Notes: generated from the sequence alone by a model not told the origin. A stretch of DNA of 50,447 nucleotides from an uncultured bacterium (GCA_905214325.1 CAJMLT010000007.1:1-50447); one strand, 5' to 3'; shown: positions 1-8,422, numbered from the stretch's first letter. Made by a program: numbers and translations.

Positions 1-61
1 AATTTCCCCTTTATCCATACGCTTGAATCGAAATAATTTCCATAAGCTATGATTCGTTTAT

Positions 62-90
62 TTGACACCTATTAGACGGTGTCATTATTG
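62..90 (+). promoter_or_regulatory. Promoter with operator-like palindrome upstream of the SDR gene
   Basis: A perfect TTGACA -35 box lies at 62-67, with CATTAT/TTATTG at 83-90 as the likely -10 region. A perfect 7-bp inverted repeat, TGACACC (63-69) and GGTGTCA (78-84) separated by 8 bases, overlaps the -35 box and the spacer. A protein bound there would block RNA polymerase, so this is a candidate operator for the catabolic locus. The regulator is not known; it could be the LysR protein at 6465 or another factor. Confidence 0.55.
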
Positions 91-138
91 CAATTCATAA
101 TTGAGTCAGATCCTGATTCAAGGATCGGAGGGAGTTTC

Positions 139-166
139 CCCGGAGGCTCTCGCGAGAGTCTCCGGG
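139..166 (+). other. Leader hairpin before the SDR gene
   Basis: A 12-bp stem (139-150 with 155-166, one G-U pair) closes on a CGCG tetraloop. It sits in the presumed 5' untranslated region, about 15 bases before the ribosome binding site GGGAAGG (181-187). No T-run follows, so it is not a normal terminator. It may stabilise the mRNA or be part of a binding site; the centre CTCTCGCGAGAG is also palindromic as DNA. Confidence 0.5.
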
Positions 167-194
167 ATAAAAGAACAAAAGGGAAGGTTGTATT

Positions 195-989
195 ATGGGA
201 CAGCATTGGTTTTCGAAAGACCCCAAAGAACAGTTCGCTGGTAAGACCGCAATCATCATGGGTGGTGGCTCCGGTATCGGCAAAGCCACCGCTGAATTGT
301 TTGCCGCCGCAGGTGCAAATCTTATGATCACGGGTGTTCCCGAGCAGATCTGCCTCGACACGGCCGAAGAGCTGCGTGCCACCGGTGCGAACGCAATCGG
401 TATGGTATGCGACGGCACCAAGGCCGATCAGGTTCAGGCCATGATCGACAAGACCCTCGCCGAATTCGGTGGTATCGACATGTTGGTCTCCACGGCCGGC
501 ATCGCATTGCCCCGCATGAATTCCATCGACGTCACCGAAGCCGATTGGGACAAGATCTTCGCCGTCAACCTGAAGGCGAACTTCTTCTTGGCTACTGCCG
601 TCGCCCGCGTCATGAAGGACAACCCCGAGGGTGGCAAGATGGTCATCATCTCCTCCCAGCGTGGTATTTCCGCTATGGAGAACATCGCTCCGTACAGCAT
701 CACCAAGGCAGGCGTCATGGGCATGGTTCGCTCGCTCGCCGTCGACTTCGCCCAGTTCGGCATCCAGGTCAACGGTATTGCCCCCGGCTATGTGTTCACC
801 CCGATGGTCGAGAAGGTATTCGCCGACAATCCCGCTCAGAAGGACTACGTCTACGGTCGTACGCCTTCCAAGGTGAAGATGGGCTCTCTCGAGGAAATGG
901 CCGAAGCCATTTACTTCCTGTGCTCGCCGGTTACCACCTACACCACCGGTCAGACGATCATTCTCGATGGTGGTTGGTCCATCCAGTAA
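195..989 (+). CDS. Short-chain dehydrogenase/reductase (SDR family)
   Basis: A 264-residue classical SDR, predicted cytosolic, oxidising or reducing a hydroxyl/keto group with NAD(P). The Rossmann motif GGGSGIG is at 23-29, the structural NxAG motif appears as STAG near 99-102, the catalytic serine is at about 153-154, and the YxxxK pair is Y167/K171 (YSITK). It ends in the usual DGGW region. The ATG at 195 has GGGAAGG eight bases upstream. It is the first gene of the catabolic locus and is followed 48 bases later by a zinc alcohol dehydrogenase, so the two probably share a transcript. Closest named types by pattern are gluconate 5-dehydrogenase and 3-oxoacyl reductases, but SDR substrates cannot be read from sequence. 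Family certain, substrate unknown. Confidence 0.9.
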   Translation: MGQHWFSKDPKEQFAGKTAIIMGGGSGIGKATAELFAAAGANLMITGVPEQICLDTAEELRATGANAIGMVCDGTKADQVQAMIDKTLAEFGGIDMLVSTAGIALPRMNSIDVTEADWDKIFAVNLKANFFLATAVARVMKDNPEGGKMVIISSQRGISAMENIAPYSITKAGVMGMVRSLAVDFAQFGIQVNGIAPGYVFTPMVEKVFADNPAQKDYVYGRTPSKVKMGSLEEMAEAIYFLCSPVTTYTTGQTIILDGGWSIQ

Positions 990-1037
990 CCGTCTCCGAT
1001 TCGCTTTTTCGAACGTATTCTATCGAAAGGAAGAAAC

Positions 1038-2093
1038 ATGGAAGGTAAGATGCCGGCGCTCATCAAGACCGCGCCCGAACCAAATGCAATGCAGTTCGTC
1101 GAGGATTTCGATATTCCCCAGATCAACGACGATGAAGTACTGATGGAGATCAAGGCCTGCGGTATCTGCGGCACCGATCATTCCCTTTACAAGTGGAATG
1201 AGGCGATCGCTAATTCCTACAAGCTGACCTGGCCCTCGATCTTCGGTCATGAATTCTCCGGCGTTATCGCCGAAGTGGGCAAGAACGCCCCCGCCGATCT
1301 CAAAGTCGGTGACCGTGTAACGGCCAATCCCGTTCTCTACTGCAACACCTGTTCCTACTGCGATGTCGGACAGACCAACATCTGCGACAACCGTCCTTTC
1401 TACGGCACCGATCTGCCCGGCGCATTCGCCAAGTACATGAAGATCCGTGCAAGCAACATCATCAAAATGCCTGACGAGGTCTCCTTCGTCCAGGGCGCTC
1501 TCATCGAGCCTCTTTGCGTGGCCCTCAACGCCGTCGATCGTGTGAATCCCCAGATGGGTGAGACCGCAGTCGTCATGGGCCCCGGTGCTATCGGCCTTCT
1601 GATGGTCGCTGTTTTGAAGCAAGCCCGTGGCATCAACAAGGTTATCGTCACCGGCCTCGATAACGATGCTGCTCGTCTGAAGATCGCCGAAGAGATGGGT
1701 GCCATCACCGTCAACGGCTCTCAGTGCGACGTTGTCCAAACCGTTCTCGATCTCACCGGTGGCAAAGGCCCCGAGATGATCTTCGACGCTGCCGGACACT
1801 ATACGGTTGTCGAGCAGGCGGTTCAGATGGTCGCCAAGAACGGCCGCATCGGCGTAACCGGTCTGCCCGCTCAGCCTTCTTCGATTCCGATGACCCCCAT
1901 CGCCATGCGCCAGATTCAGATCATCGGTAACCGCGCCTACGAGCGCAAGAATTTCCGTCAGGCACTCAATCTGTTGGCTAACGGCCTCGATGTCGATGTC
2001 GTCGCAAGCCATGTCATGCCTTTGGCTGATTGGCATAAGGCCATGGATCTGCTTGATAACTGCGAAGGTCTTCGCATCATCCTCGAGCCGTAG
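1038..2093 (+). CDS. Zinc-dependent medium-chain alcohol dehydrogenase
   Basis: A 351-residue medium-chain dehydrogenase. The catalytic-zinc motif CGICGTD is at 41-47 and GHEFSG at 70-75 (H71, E72). A full structural-zinc set of four cysteines is present at C102, C105, C108 and C116. The NAD-binding GPGAIG motif is at 181-186. The stretch around residues 50-75 resembles L-threonine 3-dehydrogenase and sorbitol dehydrogenase. AAAGGAAG precedes the ATG. With the SDR upstream it gives the locus two separate alcohol/ketone oxidation steps; whether they act on one substrate is inference. A terminator-like hairpin follows at 2134. Confidence 0.9.
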   Translation: MEGKMPALIKTAPEPNAMQFVEDFDIPQINDDEVLMEIKACGICGTDHSLYKWNEAIANSYKLTWPSIFGHEFSGVIAEVGKNAPADLKVGDRVTANPVLYCNTCSYCDVGQTNICDNRPFYGTDLPGAFAKYMKIRASNIIKMPDEVSFVQGALIEPLCVALNAVDRVNPQMGETAVVMGPGAIGLLMVAVLKQARGINKVIVTGLDNDAARLKIAEEMGAITVNGSQCDVVQTVLDLTGGKGPEMIFDAAGHYTVVEQAVQMVAKNGRIGVTGLPAQPSSIPMTPIAMRQIQIIGNRAYERKNFRQALNLLANGLDVDVVASHVMPLADWHKAMDLLDNCEGLRIILEP

Positions 2094-2133
2094 GAGCGCG
2101 CTCGTCGGATGAATCCCATGAGGGGAATGAACG

Positions 2134-2167
2134 AGGCCCCGGTTCTCATCAACCGGGGCCTTATTAC
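2134..2167 (+). terminator. Rho-independent terminator after the alcohol dehydrogenase
   Basis: An 11-bp perfect stem, AGGCCCCGGTT (2134-2144) with AACCGGGGCCT (2151-2161), closes on a 6-base loop and is followed by a short T-rich tail TTATTA. The tail is weak, so some read-through into the CoA-transferase gene 40 bases downstream is likely. Confidence 0.75.
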
Positions 2168-2205
2168 TAGGATTCAGTGAGGGAAAAGGAAAAAGGAGAG
2201 ATAGT

Positions 2206-3522
2206 ATGAGTGGATTGCAAGGTACCATCGTCGTCGATCTTACCCAGTATGCCGCAGGTCCCGCCGCAAGTCGTCTTCTCGGCGAACTCGGCGCCACGGT
2301 GATCAAGGTCGAGCCGTTCTCCGGAGACGAACAGCGCACGCAGGGTATGGCGTGGGGCATGAATTACAAGAGCGAATTCGATGATGTCGCGTATGATTGC
2401 GGCTCTTTCAATAAGGAATGGACGGCCATCGACTGCAAGAGCCCCGAAGGGCACGAGGTCATGATGAACCTGCTTTCGAAGGCCGACATCTTCGTCACTT
2501 CGTTACGTGACGGTGCGCTTCAGCGTTTGGGTCTCGACTACGAAACGCTTCATGAGAAGTTTCCCAAGTTGGTGTGGGCTCAGAACCGCGGTTACGGTGA
2601 ACACGGTCCCATGAAGGACGCAAAGGGCTTCGATGCCACCTCGTTCGCTGCCCGTTCCGGCTTCGTGAGCGCTATCCCGCAGGCCAACGAACACTACGAG
2701 CCCGGCAATTCCCCCATCGCCTTCGGCGACTGGAATACGGGTTGTGCTTTGACGGCCGGTATCTTGGGTGCGTATGCCGGTGCTTTGAAAAGCGGTGTTG
2801 GCGACAAGGTGACGACAAGCCTCTATCATGTCGGAACATGGGGTATGACCTGCGCTCTTATCGCTGAGCAGCAGGGCTGCAAGCATCCCAAGGACCGCAT
2901 GGAAGCCAAGTGCCCGACGAACAATTCCTACGTTTCGTCCGATGGAATCTGGTTCCTCATGTGCTTCGGCAATTACAACAAATACTGCCAGCTCGTCTTC
3001 GACACGTTGGAAATGGATCCCAAGTACTACACCGATCCGGAATACAACACCCTCGAGGCGCTTGCGGATAACGGTAAGTACACCGAAGTTGATGCCGTCA
3101 TCCATCAGGCTTGTAAGAAGTTCACCTTCGAGGAACTGGAGAAGCGCTTCCGCGCCGCCGACATTCCCTTCGAGAAGATTCAGACGGTTGCCGACGTCCT
3201 TTCCGACGAAGAAGCGTTCGCAAACGATCAACTTCGCCGCATCCGCTATGTCGATCAGGGCAAGACATCCGAATTCACCGAAAACGATGACTATATCGTC
3301 ACCACGCCTCCGTTCCGTCTGGCGTCCATCGGTGATCCCGTGCTCTATCGTTCCCGCCCCGTCGGCTACGATACGCGCAAAATTCTTAAAGAAGTCGGTG
3401 GTTACACCGATGAACAGGTAGACCAGTTGGCTTCCGCAGGAGCCGTCATGGAATATGATGGTGATCCCGTACCCGAGATCGCACTGCAGCCCAGCTACGG
3501 CCCGAATTCCAAGAGAGACTAG
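2206..3522 (+). CDS. Class III CoA-transferase, HadA/FldA-like
   Basis: A 438-residue CaiB/BaiF (family III) CoA-transferase, which would move CoA from one acyl-CoA to a free acid. The N-terminal fold-signature DLTQYAAGPA and the ELGATVIKVEPFSGD segment are present. The motif KGFDATSFAARSG (140-152) carries the catalytic aspartate D143 that forms the acyl-enzyme anhydride in this family. The pattern of this motif and of the C-terminal half resembles 2-hydroxyisocaproate CoA-transferase HadA and phenyllactate CoA-transferase FldA from memory. AAAAAGGAGAG precedes the ATG. The next gene starts 12 bases after its stop, so they are translationally linked. Family sure; substrate not. Confidence 0.88.
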   Translation: MSGLQGTIVVDLTQYAAGPAASRLLGELGATVIKVEPFSGDEQRTQGMAWGMNYKSEFDDVAYDCGSFNKEWTAIDCKSPEGHEVMMNLLSKADIFVTSLRDGALQRLGLDYETLHEKFPKLVWAQNRGYGEHGPMKDAKGFDATSFAARSGFVSAIPQANEHYEPGNSPIAFGDWNTGCALTAGILGAYAGALKSGVGDKVTTSLYHVGTWGMTCALIAEQQGCKHPKDRMEAKCPTNNSYVSSDGIWFLMCFGNYNKYCQLVFDTLEMDPKYYTDPEYNTLEALADNGKYTEVDAVIHQACKKFTFEELEKRFRAADIPFEKIQTVADVLSDEEAFANDQLRRIRYVDQGKTSEFTENDDYIVTTPPFRLASIGDPVLYRSRPVGYDTRKILKEVGGYTDEQVDQLASAGAVMEYDGDPVPEIALQPSYGPNSKRD

Positions 3523-3534
3523 GTGATTGACACT

Positions 3535-4758
3535 ATGGCGAAGACGACTCCATTTTCCAAGGTTACGGTGCTGGACTTTTCCCGCTACCTCCCCGGCGGC
3601 TATGCGACGCAGGTGCTCGCTGATCTGGGAGCGACGGTTATCAAGGTCGAGGATACGGGTTTGGGCGATTTCATGCGCCACGATTACCCCACCAAAGCCG
3701 GAGGCATTTCCTATTACATCACCGCACTCGGTCGTAACAAGAAATCGGTTTCTTTGAACCTCAAGGATTCCGAAGTGGTCGACTGGTTTTTGAAGATGGC
3801 CGCAGAGGCTGACATCATCGTCGAGAGCTTCCGTCCCGGCGTGACCAAGAAGTTGGGCATCGATTACGCTTCGGTCAAAGCCATCAACCCCCGTATCATC
3901 TACTGCTCCATTTCGGGATACGGCTCAACCGATCCTCGCAGCTTGAAGGCTCAGCATGACTTGAACATGCAGGCACAGAGTGGGTACCTGTCCCTGAACG
4001 GGGCTACCACCTCACCTTTGCATCTGTGTGATCTTTCCTCCGGCATGGTCGCCGGTCAGGCCCTACTGGCCGCTCTCTACGCCCGCGAGGAAACGGGCGA
4101 GGGCTCCTATGTCGACATCTCCATGTTCGATTGCTTCGTGTGGTGGAATTCGCTCCTCGATTCTCGCTGGTGCTTCAACGATGGCGAGTGCAAGCGCGAT
4201 GACCTCGAGTATCCTTCGACGGCCTACAACGTCTACGACACCGCCGATGGCGGCAAGCTCGCCCTCGGTATGGTTGAACCTAAGTTCTGGGAGCCGTTCT
4301 GTGATGCTATCGGGCATCCCGAGATCAAGCCCACCGGCCTGATGCGTCGTTGGGAAGCACCTGAGGCGTTCGCTATCGTGGAGGAGACCATCAAGAGCAA
4401 GACGACCCAGGAATGGTTGGATTGGCTTGAGGACAAGGACTTCTGTATTGCGAAAGTCAATTCCAAGACCGAAGCGGTCGAGCAGATCACGCGGGAGAAT
4501 CCCGAAGCACTTGCATGGGTTGAATTCCCCACGGTCGGTCGAGTTCTCCAGACCGGTCTTCCGCATCATATTTCCTCCATTCCCGTTGAGATCGGTGATT
4601 TCGTCGAAGCATCCGCTCTGGGTGCCGATACGACCGAGTATCTTCAGCAGGTCGGCTGCGACGAGGCAACGCTTGCCCGTCTCAAGGAAACCGGTTCCGT
4701 CCGTTTGGGCGATGATATAGAACCGGAAGAGGATCGGGCACCGGTGAAGCCGGCGTAG
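3535..4758 (+). CDS. CaiB/BaiF-fold protein with alpha-methylacyl-CoA racemase residues
   Basis: A 407-residue family III protein. It differs from the preceding CoA-transferase: the motif QHDLNMQAQSG puts H141-D142 where alpha-methylacyl-CoA racemases (AMACR) have GHDINYLALSG, and LCDLSSG (D166) matches the second racemase base in LLADFAGG. VEPKFWEPF (E248) matches the racemase IEPQFYE segment. Both proton-transfer residues of AMACR, H122 and D152, are therefore kept, which favours racemase or epimerase activity on a 2-substituted acyl-CoA, though a CoA-transferase is still possible. The frame is open from a GTG at 3523, but AGGTGA at 3521-3526 sits eight bases before the ATG at 3535, so I chose that start. 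Confidence 0.8.
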   Translation: MAKTTPFSKVTVLDFSRYLPGGYATQVLADLGATVIKVEDTGLGDFMRHDYPTKAGGISYYITALGRNKKSVSLNLKDSEVVDWFLKMAAEADIIVESFRPGVTKKLGIDYASVKAINPRIIYCSISGYGSTDPRSLKAQHDLNMQAQSGYLSLNGATTSPLHLCDLSSGMVAGQALLAALYAREETGEGSYVDISMFDCFVWWNSLLDSRWCFNDGECKRDDLEYPSTAYNVYDTADGGKLALGMVEPKFWEPFCDAIGHPEIKPTGLMRRWEAPEAFAIVEETIKSKTTQEWLDWLEDKDFCIAKVNSKTEAVEQITRENPEALAWVEFPTVGRVLQTGLPHHISSIPVEIGDFVEASALGADTTEYLQQVGCDEATLARLKETGSVRLGDDIEPEEDRAPVKPA

Positions 4759-4770
4759 TCGTCGGTAACA

Positions 4771-4816
4771 GACGAAGCGTGGCCCTCTCTTGGTGGGAGA
4801 GGGAGGCTTCGGGGTG
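4771..4816 (+). other. Imperfect inverted repeat after the racemase-like gene
   Basis: CCCTCTC and GAGAGGG face each other across a 7-base loop, with CGAAGC and GCTTCG extending the arms outward. No T-run follows, so it may stabilise the 3' end of the mRNA; the better terminator is 30 bases on. Confidence 0.4.
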
Positions 4817-4846
4817 AATATCCTTCTTCGGAATATCCTTCCTTTA

Positions 4847-4886
4847 AGCGAAAGTCATCGACGGGTTCGGTGACTTTCGCTTTTTC
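4847..4886 (+). terminator. Rho-independent terminator of the CoA-transferase/racemase unit
   Basis: An 11-bp perfect stem AGCGAAAGTCA (4847-4857) with TGACTTTCGCT (4871-4881), a 13-base loop and a TTTTCTCCT tail. It separates the CoA-transferase pair from the acyl-CoA dehydrogenase. Confidence 0.85.
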
Positions 4887-5153
4887 TCCTGAAATGTGGT
4901 CGTTTCCTTTCCGACGAATTGGTGAAAATGTCCATTCAATAGGCTTGAAAATGGCTTTACGAAAGGGAGTTTTCTCGTTTTAATATGGGATTGAACAGGT
5001 ATTTTTCCGAAAATTATCAATCTATTCACAAAATTTATGGTTAAAGGGAAAAGTGGATAAACTTTATGATTGGATTTATGGGTTTATCGCGCTCACAATG
5101 GGGGTATGGGCACGGTGCTCATAAAGGGAAAATTATATGACCAAGGGGGCTAT
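4887..5153 (+). promoter_or_regulatory. AT-rich regulatory region before the acyl-CoA dehydrogenase
   Basis: About 265 bases with no credible gene. It is clearly richer in A and T than the flanking genes. TTTACG followed 19 bases later by TAATAT near 4980-4988 is a weak promoter candidate. The region is where the LysR regulator encoded downstream could act, but I see no strong palindrome. An upstream in-frame TTG (5070) and ATG (5106) lack good ribosome binding sites and the extra residues look non-homologous. Confidence 0.35.
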
Positions 5154-6350
5154 ATGAATCCTAAAGCAACCATCACAGACGAGCAGTTCCAGGCGTATCT
5201 GGAACAGATCCGCGATCTGGCCGAGGGACCGTTCGAGGAGATGCAGAAGGAAATCGAGGTAACGAACAAGTTCCCCGATGAATTCTACGAGCTGTCCAAG
5301 AAAAACGATCTTTACCGCTTCTATCTTCCCGAGGAGTACGGCGGGTGGAATCTCAACGAACTCGAGATACTCAAGGTTCAGGAAGAGTTCTCCCGTGGTC
5401 CCGGGGGAATGCGTATGCACCTGCATCATGCGGCTGATATGAACTGGCGCATTCTGGAAGACTACGGCAAGCCCGAACTCAAGGCGAAGTATATGGACAA
5501 GTTCCAGGACAAGACCATCTACTGCAATTTCGCCATCACGGAAAAAACCGGTGGCACCGGAGCCGACCTGCATACTACGGCTATCAAAGATGAGGATGGC
5601 AACTATATTCTCAACGGCGAGAAGTGGCTCATCTCCCATACCGACTGCTCAGACTTCACCTACGTCATCGCGGTTACCAATCCCGATGACGACAAAGATT
5701 CCCGCCTTTCCGCGTTCTTCGTTCCCGTGGATGCACCCGGTTTCGAATTGGTTCCCATGCCCCACATGATGGGTTGTCGTGGTGCCGGTCACGCCGGTCT
5801 CAAGTTCACCAACCTCAAATTGGACCCCATGTATCTGCTCGGTGAAGAGGGTCAGGGCATGGAAGTGGCCATTCACTCCCTGAGCGTTTCCCGCGTTCAT
5901 ATCGCCACTTCCAATCTGGGTATGGCTCAGCGTATGCTCGAGATCTCCCTCAAGCGCGCGGCTGATCGTGTCACGTTCGGCAAGCCGATCATTCAGCGTC
6001 AGGCCATCAAGATGAAGATCGCCAACATGCAGATGATGATTCATGCTCTGCGCACATTGGTCTACGATTTCGCTCGCGATTTCGATAACGACCCCCACAA
6101 TGACTACATCGACGAGAAGGCCGCCATCTGTAAGCTCTTCTCCATCGATACCGTCCGTCTCGTATCCGATGAGATGCTCGAGATCTTCGGTGGCGATGGC
6201 TACTTCGAGGATTCGCCCTATGGTGCCACGGAGCGTCTCTATCGCGATTGCCGCGCCATGTGGCTCGAAGAGGGCGCTCCTACCGTGCAGCGCATCACCA
6301 TCGCCCGCGAATGCGAACGCCATGGCGGTCGTCTTGAATACCTCGACTGA
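5154..6350 (+). CDS. Acyl-CoA dehydrogenase
   Basis: A 398-residue flavoprotein that introduces a 2,3 double bond into an acyl-CoA and passes electrons to an electron-transfer flavoprotein (not in the window). The signature AITEKTGGTGADL is near 127-139 and FGKPI, the conserved FAD-contact motif, near 265-269. The catalytic base is E373 in LEEGAPTVQR, aligned with the YEGTNQIQR motif of medium- and short-chain enzymes. EIFGGDGYF near 343 is the usual C-terminal signature. The ATG at 5154 follows AAGGGGG and begins the homologous region. It sits between the CoA-ester enzymes and a LysR gene, so it is probably the redox step of this locus. CaiA-like crotonobetainyl-CoA reductase is an alternative. 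Confidence 0.88.
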   Translation: MNPKATITDEQFQAYLEQIRDLAEGPFEEMQKEIEVTNKFPDEFYELSKKNDLYRFYLPEEYGGWNLNELEILKVQEEFSRGPGGMRMHLHHAADMNWRILEDYGKPELKAKYMDKFQDKTIYCNFAITEKTGGTGADLHTTAIKDEDGNYILNGEKWLISHTDCSDFTYVIAVTNPDDDKDSRLSAFFVPVDAPGFELVPMPHMMGCRGAGHAGLKFTNLKLDPMYLLGEEGQGMEVAIHSLSVSRVHIATSNLGMAQRMLEISLKRAADRVTFGKPIIQRQAIKMKIANMQMMIHALRTLVYDFARDFDNDPHNDYIDEKAAICKLFSIDTVRLVSDEMLEIFGGDGYFEDSPYGATERLYRDCRAMWLEEGAPTVQRITIARECERHGGRLEYLD

Positions 6351-6400
6351 GAAAAGGGTTTCAACTCCGTGTAGACGGATGATGGATCGCACGTTTTGAT

Positions 6401-6446
6401 CACGTAAGCCTCTGCCCGCGATGACGGGTGGGGGCTTACGTGTCCT
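6401..6446 (+). terminator. Hairpin between acyl-CoA dehydrogenase and the LysR gene
   Basis: A 10-bp perfect outer stem CACGTAAGCC (6401-6410) with GGCTTACGTG (6433-6442) encloses a second small stem (TGCCCG/CGGGTG). The T-tail is poor (TCCTTG), so termination is probably partial. It lies just before the LysR ribosome binding site. Confidence 0.5.
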
Positions 6447-6464
6447 TGAAGAGGAAGAAGGGAT

Positions 6465-7400
6465 ATGAATCTTTCGCAATTGCGCTATTTCAGAAAGCTC
6501 GCCCAAGTGCAACATTTCACCAAGGCGGCCGAGGAGCTCTATATCACGCAGCCCGCTCTCTCCAATTCCATCAAGCAGTTGGAAGGAGAGTTGGGTATTC
6601 CTCTTTTCGAACAGCTTGGGCGCAACGTGCGTCTCACCAAATGGGGCCGGGAATTCAATGATTATCTCTGTGAAGGGCTCGATGTGATCGACAAGGGGAT
6701 TCAGATCGCCCAAGAGCATGCGAACAGTCTTTCGGGCACCATCGATATCGGAACCATCTTCACCGTGCAATCGGATTATCTGCCGGCGCTTCTTCATCGT
6801 TACCGTGAACTGTATGGTACGAATATCGACGTGAAGTTATACCAGGGGCTTACGCGTGGCCTTATCGAAAACCTCGAAAACGGCACCTACGACGTGGTGA
6901 TCAGTGCGTATATGGAAAACAAGCCCGCATTGCAGTTCGTACCCATTCTGTCGCAGGATTTGGTGGTGGTCGTGCATGAGGACAGTAAGCTCGCTTCGAG
7001 GGAGAGTATTTCCCTGAAGGAATTGAAGCGCTATCCCGTCGTAACGTATCGGCCCGAAACCCCGGTAGGTGTCGAAGTCCATGATCTGATCGGAAGCAAA
7101 GGCGTGAAGATCGAGCAGTGGTGTGACGATGAGATCACGTTGGGGAGCGTGGTTGCGGCGGCCCCCCATCTCGTTGGTCTTTCCCTCGATACGCTGGGGT
7201 TGGCGCCCTTCGATCAGCTCAAGACCATCCCCATCGACGAAGTGGGTAACGGATTCCATCCGGTGTATCTGGTATATCGCAAGAACACGTATAAAACCCG
7301 CGCCGTCGAGAACATGATCGCCCTCGCCACCTCCCTCGCCTGGGACCAGCGATCAGATGAGGGCGGTTTTGCAGGGGAAGAGGCTGCCCCGGAGCGGTGA
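6465..7400 (+). CDS. LysR-family transcriptional regulator
   Basis: A 311-residue LysR regulator. Residues 1-60 hold the winged helix-turn-helix (MNLSQLRYFRKLAQ, then AAEELYITQPALSNSIKQLE), with the effector-binding domain in the remainder. The last 15 residues are a hydrophilic tail. It follows the acyl-CoA dehydrogenase in the same direction, so it is a good candidate regulator of the catabolic locus, with a CoA ester or the free acid as possible effector (inference). The stop lies two bases from the stop of the convergent histidine kinase gene. Confidence 0.9.
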   Translation: MNLSQLRYFRKLAQVQHFTKAAEELYITQPALSNSIKQLEGELGIPLFEQLGRNVRLTKWGREFNDYLCEGLDVIDKGIQIAQEHANSLSGTIDIGTIFTVQSDYLPALLHRYRELYGTNIDVKLYQGLTRGLIENLENGTYDVVISAYMENKPALQFVPILSQDLVVVVHEDSKLASRESISLKELKRYPVVTYRPETPVGVEVHDLIGSKGVKIEQWCDDEITLGSVVAAAPHLVGLSLDTLGLAPFDQLKTIPIDEVGNGFHPVYLVYRKNTYKTRAVENMIALATSLAWDQRSDEGGFAGEEAAPER

Positions 7401-7402
7401 AC

Positions 7403-8422
7403 CTAGTGGATGGCGGGGAACGACATGAGGAAAATAGCTCCCCCCTCGGGCGCGTTGTAGGCCCTTACTGTTCCGTCGTTCGCCTCGACTATCTCTGAAA
7501 CGATGGCGAGACCCAGTCCCGATCCTCCGGTGTTGCGGGCGCGGGAAGCGTCGGCTCGATAGAAGCGCTTGAAGAGTAAGCGGGGGTTGATATCGCCGAA
7601 CCCACACCCGTCGTCCTTGACCGCGATGAGCGATCGATCTTTGAGTCCCGACAAGCCGATGATGATTCGGCCACCCTCGTCGACATGGTGTATGGCGTTA
7701 TCCACCAGGTTGATCAAAGCCTGCTTGATCCGATCCGCGTTGGCCAGAATGTCGGGGGCATCCCCTTCTATTTCCAAGGCGATGTGGGCGTCCTGGGTGA
7801 TGGGCGCCATGAGCTCGACGACATCGCGGGCTATTTCTCCGAGGTCGACGCGGGCCACCTCGAACGTTTCCTGCTCTTTCTTTATGTGCTGAAGGGCCAG
7901 AAGGGAATTGGTGAGCTTTTTGAGGCGTTCCGTTTCCGATAGAACGATGCCGCAGAAATGTTCCCGTGTTTCTTGGGGCATCGAGGGATCCAGCATGAGT
8001 TCGGTGTTGCCGCTGATGGCGGTCAAGGGTGTACGGAATTCGTGGGCTATATCGGATATGAACTCGTTTTGGCGTTGCTTGAGCGTGGTCAGTTCGTCGC
8101 GACTGGTTTCCGAGAGAAGGATGAGATCTTCTATGTCGCGGGAAAGTTCACCCACTTCGTAGAGACTGCTTTGCGGCGACACCTTCACCGTCTTGTCGCC
8201 CGCCTTGTATTGCCGGACGAGGCGGGACAGATCACGGAGTGGTTGCGTAACGAAGTAGGCGATCATGAGACTCAGGAAAAACGACACGCATCCGATCGGC
8301 ACGATGAGAAGGAACACGAAGGGGCGCGCGTCGAAGGAGACGACGGCGATCACGCAGAATACCGCGCAGGCAAGCACCACAAGAAGAGTCGAGAGAAGGG
8401 ATACGTACGTCGATAACCTCAT
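7403..8422 (-). CDS. Membrane sensor histidine kinase
   Basis: A 339-residue sensor kinase. Two membrane helices at about 7-29 and 33-58 are joined by only a few residues, so there is almost no external sensor domain; signals are probably sensed in or near the membrane. A HAMP-like linker follows, then the H box ISDIAHEFRTPLTAI with phospho-accepting H127, the N box (NLVDNAIHH, N242), the G1 box DDGCGFG near 270-276 and the G2 box GGSGLGLAI near 299-307. Its gene starts 20 bases after the stop of the response regulator gene, so the two form one operon. The signal is unknown. Confidence 0.92.
   Translation of the reverse strand: MRLSTYVSLLSTLLVVLACAVFCVIAVVSFDARPFVFLLIVPIGCVSFFLSLMIAYFVTQPLRDLSRLVRQYKAGDKTVKVSPQSSLYEVGELSRDIEDLILLSETSRDELTTLKQRQNEFISDIAHEFRTPLTAISGNTELMLDPSMPQETREHFCGIVLSETERLKKLTNSLLALQHIKKEQETFEVARVDLGEIARDVVELMAPITQDAHIALEIEGDAPDILANADRIKQALINLVDNAIHHVDEGGRIIIGLSGLKDRSLIAVKDDGCGFGDINPRLLFKRFYRADASRARNTGGSGLGLAIVSEIVEANDGTVRAYNAPEGGAIFLMSFPAIH

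Noticed and set aside
1020..2360. 446-residue open frame on the minus strand
   Set aside because: It lies opposite the alcohol dehydrogenase and the start of the CoA-transferase, has no ribosome binding site or family motif, and comes from GC-biased codon use on the other strand.
4844..5029. 61-residue minus-strand frame in the AT-rich gap
   Set aside because: It runs through the terminator stem, and no ribosome binding site or family match is seen.
5649..6797. 382-residue minus-strand open frame
   Set aside because: Opposite the acyl-CoA dehydrogenase and LysR genes; no start signal or motif.
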